Below the pieces are notes generated by a model, which searched no databases, had not been told where the DNA came from, and worked only from the letters and a program-made list of their open reading frames with translations. A DNA stretch of 64,000 nt from SURF-21 sp964529285 (GTDB taxonomy: Bacteria > Actinomycetota > Geothermincolia > Geothermincolales > RBG-13-55-18): positions 62,001 to 126,000 of the forward strand of contig CAZGWK010000001.1 in NCBI GenBank assembly GCA_964529285.1, given 5' to 3'. This document shows positions 49,901-57,847 of the stretch, piece by piece. A program made the translations under genes and the position numbers. Numbering within the stretch: position 1 is the first letter of the stretch; the number at the start of each line of letters is the position of its first letter.

Positions 49901-50749
49901 TCATATACGCCATCCTTTTGCGAGTTCGCCGCTGAAAACTTCCAGCGCCGGCCCGGTCATGAGTACGTGCCCATATTCGTCTGCGCTTATCTTCAGGACG
50001 CCTCCGGGCAGGCTTACATCTACGGGGTTGGTGCACCTGCCTTCGTGCAGGGCCGCTACCGCCGCCGCGCATGCACCCGTTCCGCAGGCCTTCGTCTCCC
50101 CCACCCCGCGCTCCCATACCCTTAGAGCAATGTGGTGGGCGTCCAGCACCTGCACGAACTCCACATTGGTACGGTTGGGGAACATTGTGTGCTTTTCGAG
50201 TACGGGGCCGACGCGGGATACCTGAGTTTCCGATACGTCCTCTACAAACACTACACAGTGGGGGTTGCCCACGGAAAGGCAAATGGCCTGGATAACCGCG
50301 TCTCCATCGATATCAATGGTTACCCTGCCGGGGCTGGAAGGATCGTCCGGCGCCGGCAGGTCAAGCGCCGTGAATCCGGGAAGGCCCATGTCCACTTCCA
50401 CTTCCTTCACAATACCGCCCGAGACCGAGAGGCGTAAGGATTTTGTGCCGGCCAAGGTCTCTATAAACATATTCGTGCGCACAACTCCCGATCTCTCGTA
50501 AAGATACTTGGCGAGGCAGCGTATGCCGTTTCCGCACATCTCTGCCTCGCTTCCGTCCGCATTGAAGATACGCATGGCGGCGTCGCTGCCCGCCGATGTC
50601 AGCGCGAAGATCACTCCGTCCGCGCCTATTCCCGTATGTCGCTCGCATACCGCTTCCACTTCCTGGGGGGAGAGAAAAACCCCCTCCTTCATCCCATCGA
50701 GGATGATGAAGTCGTTACCCGTTCCCTGGTACTTGTGGAAGCGCACCAT
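49901..50749 (-). CDS. dapF: Diaminopimelate epimerase
   Basis: Protein of 282 residues. The two active-site cysteines are in EMCGNGIRCLAKY and KACGTGACAAAVAA. The N-terminal GTGNDFIILDG segment is typical. It interconverts LL- and meso-diaminopimelate. It is followed on the same strand by the DapL-like aminotransferase. The start ATG 50749 has a GGACGGGATA context. Confidence 0.97.
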   Translation of the reverse strand: MVRFHKYQGTGNDFIILDGMKEGVFLSPQEVEAVCERHTGIGADGVIFALTSAGSDAAMRIFNADGSEAEMCGNGIRCLAKYLYERSGVVRTNMFIETLAGTKSLRLSVSGGIVKEVEVDMGLPGFTALDLPAPDDPSSPGRVTIDIDGDAVIQAICLSVGNPHCVVFVEDVSETQVSRVGPVLEKHTMFPNRTNVEFVQVLDAHHIALRVWERGVGETKACGTGACAAAVAALHEGRCTNPVDVSLPGGVLKISADEYGHVLMTGPALEVFSGELAKGWRI

Positions 50750-50874
50750 TATCCCGTCCTCGCCTTGCGTCCAACCCTGCCTCGCCGTGACCTTACAAGA
50801 TACGCAACCGCGCCGCGTCTCGGCCCTGTTTCAAGCCGTGGGACCCGCATGCGGAGAACAGTCCACATTCGGAC

Positions 50875-51828
50875 CTATAACGAACCTGCCAGGCAGAACC
50901 TTACCAGATCCACCACGCGCCTCGACGGACCCTCAAGCTCGTTTTCCTCGAGCTCGATCCAGCGCAGTCCGGGGATGCGCCTGAACCAAGTTAGCTGCCG
51001 CTTGGAGTAGTTGCGCGACCTCCGCTTGATATTAAAGATAGTTTCCTCGAGGGGTATACCTCTGTCAAGGTGGTCCAGGATCTCCTTGTATCCCAGGGCC
51101 TGCCTCGCCGTGCCGGATAGCCTGCCCTCGGACGCCAGGCGCGCAACCTCCTCGACCAACCCGGCCGCCAGCATATCGTCTACGCGGCGTTCTATGGCGC
51201 GGTATAATGCCTCGCGAGGCGCGTTGAGCACAACTCCCGCAAAGGGATAGAACAACTCCTGCTCTCCCCTCTTGCGCTGAAATGACGTGTAGGGTATACC
51301 GGTGCGCTCGTATACCTCCATGGCCCGCACGACACGGCGCATATTGGCGAATCCCTCACTTGCAGCGAAACCCGGGTCCACTCGCTCAAGGCGCCTGCGC
51401 ATGCCGTCCGCATCCCGTTCGGCTTCTTGCTGCAATCTGCGTCTCAATACATCACGCGTCGATCCCGGAGGAAAACGCATATCGAAAACCACGGCCTCGA
51501 AATAGAGGCCCGTCCCACCCACGAGCAAAGGTACTCTTCCCCGTGACGCGATATCCTCGACATGCCGACGCGCTTCTTCCTGATACCTGGCGACTGAGAA
51601 GACGCTGCAGGCGTCCACTATGTCCAACATATGATGAGGCACGTCCCGCCTTGCATCTACCCCGGGTTTTGCGGTACCGATGTCCATACCGCGATAGACC
51701 TGCATGGAGTCAACGGAGATTATCTCCGCACGCAAGGAAGGTGCTACGGCCAGCGCGACGGCGCTCTTGCCTACGGCGGTCGGTCCGAGAACCGCCGCCA
51801 CCCTAACCCTGTTGCGGGGAACAGGCAT
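50875..51828 (-). CDS. miaA: tRNA dimethylallyltransferase MiaA
   Basis: Protein of 317 residues. The P-loop is GPTAVGKSA, with the DSMQVYRGMDIGTAKP motif and the VGGTGLYFEA segment. MiaA adds a dimethylallyl group to A37 of tRNAs reading UNN codons; MiaB, encoded 2.5 kb upstream on the same strand, then methylthiolates it. The gene begins 6 bases after the AmmA-type gene stop, so the two share a transcript. Confidence 0.97.
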   Translation of the reverse strand: MPVPRNRVRVAAVLGPTAVGKSAVALAVAPSLRAEIISVDSMQVYRGMDIGTAKPGVDARRDVPHHMLDIVDACSVFSVARYQEEARRHVEDIASRGRVPLLVGGTGLYFEAVVFDMRFPPGSTRDVLRRRLQQEAERDADGMRRRLERVDPGFAASEGFANMRRVVRAMEVYERTGIPYTSFQRKRGEQELFYPFAGVVLNAPREALYRAIERRVDDMLAAGLVEEVARLASEGRLSGTARQALGYKEILDHLDRGIPLEETIFNIKRRSRNYSKRQLTWFRRIPGLRWIELEENELEGPSRRVVDLVRFCLAGSL

Positions 51829-51834
51829 GTGGCC

Positions 51835-52374
51835 TCAGTGGAATCTTTGCACGGTGAAGCGGTAGAGCTGTATTGGTTCGTGAGGGCTGATACCGGCCTT
51901 GCTGCGCGCTATCTCGAGCTGTTCCTCCACGCTGCCTACTCCCTCCAGGTCCGGAAGCAAAAGACCGCTACGGGTCCCCCTCTTGACGATCACGCCATAG
52001 TGGCGCGGATCCAATTGCGAGGCGTCACGCACAAGCTCCGGCTCGCTGAGTACGTCAACGCTGATTTCAAGATCGTTCAGCTCCTCTTCAGAAAGCGCAG
52101 GGAAGCGCGGGTCTCGACTCGCTGCACTTATGGCGTTGGAGGCGATCTCCTCGGCAAGGGTTTCCCGTGTCGGTTGAAAGGTACCGATGCATCCCCGCAG
52201 TGCGTCCTGCTTTTTAAGGGTAACGAACACTGCGGCTTTCCCTCGAAGCTGCCGCTTTTCCTCTCTCATTTCCGCGGGAGTAAGCTCTCTTCTTTCTCTT
52301 ACCCACTTCTCAATCGCCTTGCGCGCCAAGCGGGAATGCTTGCTTGTTTCCTTGTGCCCATGGGTCTCGGTCAT
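51835..52374 (-). CDS. AMMECR1 domain protein (AmmeMemoRadiSam system protein A)
   Basis: Protein of 179 residues with the AMMECR1 core: AVFVTLKKQDALRGCIGTFQP, then RDPRFPALSEEELNDLEISV, and a C-terminal LYRFTVQRF. In many bacteria and archaea it accompanies a Memo-like protein and a radical-SAM protein (the AmmeMemoRadiSam set); function is not established. The Memo-like partner is the next gene upstream (13-base gap), but the radical-SAM member is not in this window. It is tightly followed by miaA. Confidence 0.92.
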   Translation of the reverse strand: MTETHGHKETSKHSRLARKAIEKWVRERRELTPAEMREEKRQLRGKAAVFVTLKKQDALRGCIGTFQPTRETLAEEIASNAISAASRDPRFPALSEEELNDLEISVDVLSEPELVRDASQLDPRHYGVIVKRGTRSGLLLPDLEGVGSVEEQLEIARSKAGISPHEPIQLYRFTVQRFH

Positions 52375-52387
52375 AGATCGGTCCTCC

Positions 52388-53206
52388 TTAGCCTTTCCTG
52401 AGCATCAGCGCTACCAGATATCCCACGCCGAAGGGGCCTTCATAAGAGACCACCGAACTCGCGAGAGTTCCGTTCTTCAGAGCGCCCCACATGGCGTGGA
52501 TGGAGCGAAAGCCGCACTCGCCTGCTTCAGCGACGAGATCATCGGGGATTCCGTACAATGCTGCGAAATCGCCACCGCGTGCTATATCCACGATCCTGCG
52601 GTCGAATTCCTCTCCGCGCGGGCTGTAGCCGGCGGGAGCTCCCCTGCTAAGGCGGTGCGAAAGGTCTCCACTGGCTACGAAGACCGCCTTTCGTCCCAGT
52701 TCTTCACATGCTGCGCGGGATGTTTGCCCAAGACGGAAATGGTCTTCGTACGAGAGGCCGGATATGGACAGGCATACGATCGGTGTCTCAAAAACCTGGT
52801 CCATATAATACAGTGGCACCAGGAGCCCGTGATCGAGCTCCTCTCCCGAAGGGGCATCATGCGTTGCGATCAGCGGCAGATCAGCGGATTTCGCATTTTC
52901 GACCATGGCGGCGGCAAGTTCGACATCGTTATGTTTAGAGATGCGCACCTGCGGCTTTCCAAAGGAGGCAAAGCTCCCACCCAGTACCGGCGCAGACTTG
53001 ACGATAAAGGCGTCTCTGTAAGGTGGGGTATGAGGCGAGATCATCACCATTGTGTCCGCTTCGAGGCCTGCAAGCTTACGGCTTAATTCCTGCATCGCCT
53101 TATAGGTGGCGCTCACGACCTCGCGTTCCTTGCCGCCGATCTCCGGGATCAGCAACGGCGGATGGGGCACTATACAACCCGCGATAATCCCTTTCTCCGC
53201 TCCCAC
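52388..53206 (-). CDS. Memo-like/extradiol dioxygenase-fold protein (AmmeMemoRadiSam system protein B)
   Basis: Protein of 272 residues of the LigB/Memo superfamily. The N-terminal IVPHPPLLIPEIGG, SPHTPPYRD and ASGDLSHRLSRGAPAG segments hold histidines and acids that could bind iron. The C-terminus has FGVGYLVALM. It is classed with class III extradiol dioxygenases and with human MEMO1, without a known substrate here. The GTG start at 53206 follows a near-perfect GGAGGTGATC. It is coupled with the AMMECR1 gene. Confidence 0.9.
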   Translation of the reverse strand: MGAEKGIIAGCIVPHPPLLIPEIGGKEREVVSATYKAMQELSRKLAGLEADTMVMISPHTPPYRDAFIVKSAPVLGGSFASFGKPQVRISKHNDVELAAAMVENAKSADLPLIATHDAPSGEELDHGLLVPLYYMDQVFETPIVCLSISGLSYEDHFRLGQTSRAACEELGRKAVFVASGDLSHRLSRGAPAGYSPRGEEFDRRIVDIARGGDFAALYGIPDDLVAEAGECGFRSIHAMWGALKNGTLASSVVSYEGPFGVGYLVALMLRKG

Positions 53207-53326
53207 GCGATCACCTCCATGCCGGCTGCCTTATGCACCGTCTGCTTTCGTTCCACATAAACTCCAATGGTTATAGGATACCCAAGTCGCCAATTAGAAA
53301 AACACCTGTTTGAATACGGCGTTCAT

Positions 53327-54673
53327 TCAAGCGATAATCTCCTCCAGCTCGCCCAGGAGACTCCAGTTGCCCGCAGCGGTAATCCTTACGCGTGCGAAGG
53401 TTGCGGTGAGATCGATATCGTTGCACTCGAAATGGACGAGCTTATTGTTGCGCGTACGGGCAGCCCAGCGGTGCTTGTCTCTGCGGCTGTATCCCTGCAC
53501 GAGCACGGTCTTCTCGCTGCCGATTTCGGCGCGCAGACTTTCCCGGGTCAGTCTTCTGGTGGCTTCCATCAGCCTCTGCAACCGCTCGTGCTTCACACCT
53601 TCGGGGACCTCGTCTGGAAGGCCGGCTGCGGAAGCCATGTCGCGACGATTATACAGGAAGGTAAAAGCCGCATCGAAAGCGCATGATTCGACCATCTCCA
53701 TAGTAGCCGCGAAATCCTCTTCGGACTCGCCCGGAAAGCCTACCATGAGGTCCGTAGTCAGCGATACTCCCGGTACTCTATTCCGCAGCTCGGCAGCTTT
53801 TTCACGGTATTCTGCACGACTGTAGCCACGGTTCATGGCGGTCAGTATGCGGTCTGACCCGGCTTGCAATGGAAGGTGTACGTGTTCGCAGACATTTCCC
53901 GTGTCCACGATGGATCGTACTATGTCGAGGTCGAAATCGCGAGGATGAGAAGTGGTAAAACGTATCCAGGGTTCCGGGTACCGGTCGCCCAGCAGACGCA
54001 GCAGGTCCGCGAAGCGGCTCTTCCCCTCTTCTTTGCGACGGTAGGAATTCACGTTCTGTCCCAGCAGATTTATCTCCTTTACGCCTGTGGCGACATGCAG
54101 GCCCACCTCTTCCGCTATGTCATGCGCTGAACGACTCTCCTCCCTGCCGCGTACGTAAGGGACGATGCAATAGGAGCAGAAATTGTCGCATCCATGCGTG
54201 ATGGTAACCCACGCCCGGAAATGCTCGAAGCGGTAGCACGGGATGCCCGATATATCAAGACCTCTCAATGCGGTCGAGCATACTCCTCCCGTTTCCGCCT
54301 GCTGCAGCAGGCTCGAGATATTCGCATACTGGTGGGTGCCGAACACCACGTCAACATAGGGCGCTTTCTCTCTCAGCCGGACGCCTTCCTTCTGCGCCAG
54401 GCACCCTCCCACGGCTATCAGCGTTCCCCGTTCTTCTTTTAATGGCTTCAGAGAAGAAAGGCGCCCATAGAATCTCTGCTCCGCACTCTCGCGCACGCAG
54501 CAGGTAAGAAAGATCACGACATCCGCCTCGTCTGCTTCGCTCTCCCTCCAACCATCCACATGCAAGAGTCCCCGCAAGCGCTCGGCGTCGTGGATGTTCA
54601 TCTGACATCCGAAGGTTATCAGGGCATATTTTCCGGCGTTTCTACAAACCGGGACAGGCTTTTTATCGGACAT
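53327..54673 (-). CDS. miaB: tRNA-2-methylthio-N6-dimethylallyladenosine synthase MiaB
   Basis: Radical-SAM methylthiotransferase of about 448 residues. The auxiliary-cluster cysteines are in CQMN, TCCVRE and GGCLAQ, and the radical-SAM cluster in CDNFCSYC. A C-terminal TRAM domain follows (about residues 380-445). It inserts sulfur and methyl at C2 of i6A37, the product of MiaA. ATG 54673 gives the expected N-terminus; an in-frame start at 54715 would add 14 residues. Confidence 0.96.
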   Translation of the reverse strand: MSDKKPVPVCRNAGKYALITFGCQMNIHDAERLRGLLHVDGWRESEADEADVVIFLTCCVRESAEQRFYGRLSSLKPLKEERGTLIAVGGCLAQKEGVRLREKAPYVDVVFGTHQYANISSLLQQAETGGVCSTALRGLDISGIPCYRFEHFRAWVTITHGCDNFCSYCIVPYVRGREESRSAHDIAEEVGLHVATGVKEINLLGQNVNSYRRKEEGKSRFADLLRLLGDRYPEPWIRFTTSHPRDFDLDIVRSIVDTGNVCEHVHLPLQAGSDRILTAMNRGYSRAEYREKAAELRNRVPGVSLTTDLMVGFPGESEEDFAATMEMVESCAFDAAFTFLYNRRDMASAAGLPDEVPEGVKHERLQRLMEATRRLTRESLRAEIGSEKTVLVQGYSRRDKHRWAARTRNNKLVHFECNDIDLTATFARVRITAAGNWSLLGELEEIIA

Positions 54674-54775
54674 TATAGGTTCACCAAACCCGAGCAGGAA
54701 ACGGCATCTTTCCATACTTGCTATTGTAATGGTTCTGCGGCGATAAATACGGGACCTGGCGTCAGAGAGCGAATC

Positions 54776-55552
54776 TCAAGCGAAATTAACTCTACAGAAC
54801 TCTAGACTGCGCCGGAGATTATTCACTATGCGCTCTCTTCCCAGGCGCGCTTCCAGGGGACCTGGACCGAGCTCAAGAGCGATCTTGCCGTCAAATCCAT
54901 CGCGGTACAGCAGAGCGAGGAAACGATCGAGCGGCAGGCGTCCTTCGAAAGGCAGGGCATGATCGTCAAAACCCTTCATGTAGTTATTCGATAGGTGTAT
55001 GTGCCGCACGTGGTTGCGCAGTTCCTCCCACGCCCTGAATATATTGATCTTGGCGATAGCATAGTGACTGGTGTCGAAAACCAGGTTGTCGAAACATCGT
55101 ATATCGTGCAGCGAGTTGAACAGGCTGAGATTCAGCGGCCGGTACAGGTAGACGTGCATGGCGTTCTCCATGGCTACGACGACGCCACTGTCTCGGTCGT
55201 AGTCGTTGAGGTTTCGCCTGACCCAACGCGCATAATCCCACTGCCAGAAATATGGAAGATGGATAACGACAAGGCCTGCGTCAAGTTGGCGAGCCATGGC
55301 TACGGAGGTAGCGATTTTTTCCTGGGGACCGCCCCAGACTTTTCTTGCGGCCATGAGAAAGGGGGCGTGTATGCTCCTTACGGCGATATCCGCCTGGCGA
55401 GCCAGTTCTCGCACCAGAGACGCATTTTGTGTTTCCTCGCGTCTGGTGACCATCAGCTCGACACCGCCGAACCCGGCGTCGCGTGCCATACTGAAAACAT
55501 CGCGCAGCTCGAAGTTATAAAGCGATGCGGTCGAGAGGATAAATTCAGTTAT
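54776..55552 (-). CDS. TIM-barrel sugar-phosphate isomerase/epimerase-like protein, probable AUA start
   Basis: Protein of about 258 residues of the AP-endonuclease family 2/xylose-isomerase-like TIM barrels. SIHAPFL, IHLPYF, AMENA, FDTSHY, IHLSNN and LELGPG mark the successive strands and carry the usual metal-binding residues. The first canonical start, ATG 55489, would cut off the first strand (EFILSTASLYNFELRDVFS), which is clearly part of the fold. The only start with a correctly spaced ribosome binding site (GGGAGGA, 7 bases) is ATA at 55552, five bases after the stop of the DUF948 gene. The substrate is unknown. Confidence 0.75.
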   Translation of the reverse strand: MTEFILSTASLYNFELRDVFSMARDAGFGGVELMVTRREETQNASLVRELARQADIAVRSIHAPFLMAARKVWGGPQEKIATSVAMARQLDAGLVVIHLPYFWQWDYARWVRRNLNDYDRDSGVVVAMENAMHVYLYRPLNLSLFNSLHDIRCFDNLVFDTSHYAIAKINIFRAWEELRNHVRHIHLSNNYMKGFDDHALPFEGRLPLDRFLALLYRDGFDGKIALELGPGPLEARLGRERIVNNLRRSLEFCRVNFA

Positions 55553-55554
55553 GT

Positions 55555-55959
55555 CTATTTCCTCCCTCTTGACCTTCTGCCCCGCCGTGAAATCCTGTTC
55601 GCTACGCCGCGAAAAAGAAGGGTTGTGGTTGCGAATCCTGCCAGCATCCCGCCGCAGCGGGCTATGGGAGAGCGGAGAGCATCATCTACGGTGCGCAGGC
55701 TCGATTCGGTGAGTTCGAGCATCGCCTGCGCCTCTCCAGTCATCTCGCCTACTCTTTCCAGCTCGCCGTTCACTTCTTCAACGGTCTGGTTGAGGTTGGA
55801 GAGGAGCATGATAAGCTCAGGCCTGGCATCGTCGAGGGTACGGTTGAGGTGATCGACGCCACGGCTGATCTTCAGGACGATGCGAATGAGAAAGAAGGTC
55901 AGAAGCGGGACGGAGATGATCGCGATTATCAGGAATATGATCTTGAGCGCGTTCATCAT
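55555..55959 (-). CDS. DUF948-like membrane-anchored protein
   Basis: Protein of 134 residues. One N-terminal membrane helix (IIFLIIAIISVPLLTFFLI) is followed by a coiled-coil region (DHLNRTLDDARPELIMLLSN; MLELTESSLRTVDDAL) and a very basic C-terminus (RISRRGRRSRGRK). This is the layout of DUF948 proteins, small envelope-associated proteins of unknown role. The stop lies just before the apparent start of the TIM-barrel gene, suggesting translational coupling. It is preceded by AAGGAGGCATG-type sequence before ATG 55959. Confidence 0.78.
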   Translation of the reverse strand: MMNALKIIFLIIAIISVPLLTFFLIRIVLKISRGVDHLNRTLDDARPELIMLLSNLNQTVEEVNGELERVGEMTGEAQAMLELTESSLRTVDDALRSPIARCGGMLAGFATTTLLFRGVANRISRRGRRSRGRK

Positions 55960-56027
55960 GCCTCCTTGCCCCGTGGATAGACAGCTTGCGCCGGTCGCTG
56001 TTCATGCAGCGGGTGACTTTTGGCTAC

Positions 56028-56288
56028 CTATCTCGATTCCACGGAGAGCTTGATAGCCGTCCTCTCCTCTCCATCGATGATTATATCCGTAAAAGCGGGT
56101 ATGCATACCAGGTCTATGCCGCTGGGGGCAACGAATCCTCTTGCTATGGCGATCGCCTTAACCGCCTGGTTCAAGGCACCGGCTCCGATAACCTGCATCT
56201 CCGCGCTCCCCGTCTCGCGCAGAACCCCTGCCAGTGCTCCAGCGACGGAATTGGGGTTTGACTTCGAAGATACCTTAAGCACTTCCAT
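56028..56288 (-). CDS. spoVS: Stage V sporulation protein S
   Basis: Protein of 86 residues with the near-invariant SpoVS sequence: MEVLKVSSKSNPNSVAGALA at the N-terminus, and QAVKAIAIARGFVAPSG then DIIIDGEERTAIKL. SpoVS acts in Bacillus sporulation but also occurs widely in bacteria that do not sporulate, so it is not evidence of spores. ATG 56288 is chosen because GGGGAGGAGC precedes it and gives the family N-terminus; the frame is open further upstream. Confidence 0.97.
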   Translation of the reverse strand: MEVLKVSSKSNPNSVAGALAGVLRETGSAEMQVIGAGALNQAVKAIAIARGFVAPSGIDLVCIPAFTDIIIDGEERTAIKLSVESR

Positions 56289-56501
56289 CTCTAAATGCTC
56301 CTCCCCTTGTCTGTTTCCTGCTACGATGACCAACATCCCCGGATAAAATCTAATGATATATTATCCCGATCCTTTATTAAAGAGATGCCAGGCGCGCGCA
56401 ATATGAGGGCGTTTCAGCTCGCAGATAATCCACCCTGTCGATATCTTGAAAGGTCACACGCAGCGCTTCAAAGATGCGGGATATGTACCTGAAGGTGACG
56501 C

Positions 56502-57617
56502 CTATTCGTCCTCCCTCTCGTGCAGGCCCATGGATATGATGATGCGGTCCCTACGCCGTTTTACCACGGGCATTTCGGCCTGAAGGTAATTCCTCCTGCC
56601 GATATCTTCAAAGGCTGTCCGCAGCGACTCACAGATGCGGGATATATCTTCCTGGCTCAACCGCCTTGCCAGGTGGTCACTCCAGTTTACGCGAGGCTGA
56701 CGGTGTAGATCCGCCCGTCTCGCCGGAAGGGTGACACCATCTTCTTTGAGCAGTTCGTTTATGCTCATCAGCGGGTTTATCTCCATCTCCAGGATGCGAA
56801 ATGCATTCCGCTCGGATATGCTCAGTCCGAGCTCGCCGGCACAGTAACCATGAAGCGTGCGCCCTTCTTTGATGCTTCCCAGTTCAAACCATATCGGTCT
56901 GCTTAAATCGTTCTCGCCGGCTGACCACGATTTAAGCAGCTGCATGGAATCGTGATAGAGAGTAGCGAGGATCTCGGCATTGGATCCCAGGAATATTTTC
57001 AATTCGTCGGAGACCAGTGCGAACTCACTGAGGACCCTCGGCACGTTACGCGGCCCCCCCGCGATGGCGATAGCACCCTTCTCGTCACACTCGAACCTGG
57101 GAAAAGTAGACTGATCTTTCTTCTCGGGTATCTTTGTCGTGTCTATACGCGCGTGGATTATGCTGCCCCGGCCCTCCTCCGAACGTAAAAGCTCTATATC
57201 GTCCGCCACCTTCTTGATGGAAAATAGGGCCATCCCTCGGCCGTGGACACCGAAACGGTCCTCCACGAGGTCCTCGACCTTGGACGTAACCCTTGCCTCG
57301 AATATCTTGCGGTGAAGCGCGCGCGGTATTCCCCTCCCGTCATCCAGAACGGCAATATTGCGCCAGCGCCCTTTCTCCTTCTGAAAGGTTACATATACGT
57401 TTCTGGCGCCGGCATCCCGTGCATTTCGCACCAGTTCTTTTACTACGTCTTCCACACAACGTATATCCTGAAGTGCCTGGCGCCTCTCGGCCTCGCTCAC
57501 CCTCAGTCTTACGTATCCGTGGCCAAGTTCCTCTTCTACCGTGAAGGTATCCTGATCCGCGAAACTGCGCACGAATTCCAGGAGTCCTCCCGCATCTCCA
57601 GTGTTCTCGGTGGTCAA
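56502..57617 (-). CDS. GHKL-type ATP-binding protein of unknown role
   Basis: Protein of 371 residues with an N-terminal GHKL ATPase domain. The N box is ELVRNARDAGA, the G1 box DDGRGIP and the G2 box HGRGMALFSI, the arrangement of MutL-, Hsp90- and gyrase-type ATPases rather than histidine kinases (no H box or receiver). The C-terminal 200 residues show no known domain. The neighbours spoVS and rny are cell-envelope or RNA-decay genes, which does not settle its function. It starts at TTG 57617 with weak GGGGACGGG upstream. Confidence 0.85.
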   Translation of the reverse strand: MTTENTGDAGGLLEFVRSFADQDTFTVEEELGHGYVRLRVSEAERRQALQDIRCVEDVVKELVRNARDAGARNVYVTFQKEKGRWRNIAVLDDGRGIPRALHRKIFEARVTSKVEDLVEDRFGVHGRGMALFSIKKVADDIELLRSEEGRGSIIHARIDTTKIPEKKDQSTFPRFECDEKGAIAIAGGPRNVPRVLSEFALVSDELKIFLGSNAEILATLYHDSMQLLKSWSAGENDLSRPIWFELGSIKEGRTLHGYCAGELGLSISERNAFRILEMEINPLMSINELLKEDGVTLPARRADLHRQPRVNWSDHLARRLSQEDISRICESLRTAFEDIGRRNYLQAEMPVVKRRRDRIIISMGLHEREDE

Positions 57618-57806
57618 TATTCCCGTCCCCGTCCCGTCCGGAAGTTTATTCTCTCAATCTCCATCTCGGCAAGCCGAACCATTACCTGTATGTCTTGAGG
57701 TGAGCCGACTTCACTTCAGGAGTTCTCTTGCATAATATTTTATCCACGATATATGCTTCGTCGCCATAAGCGGTGATCTACCGTGCAGCGCAAGGCGTGT
57801 GCGAAT

Positions 57807-57835
57807 AAAAAAGGCGGGCTTGCCGCCCGCCTTTT
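57807..57835 (-). terminator. Terminator of the rny gene
   Basis: On the minus strand a GGCGGGC/GCCCGCC stem with a 5-base loop is extended by AAAA/TTTT and followed by a TTTTTT tract. It starts 13 bases after the rny stop. Confidence 0.9.
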
Positions 57836-57847
57836 ATCATCGACCTT

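Noticed and set aside
56028..56288. SpoVS as evidence for endospore formation
   Set aside because: SpoVS is found in many non-sporulating bacteria; no other sporulation gene is in the window.
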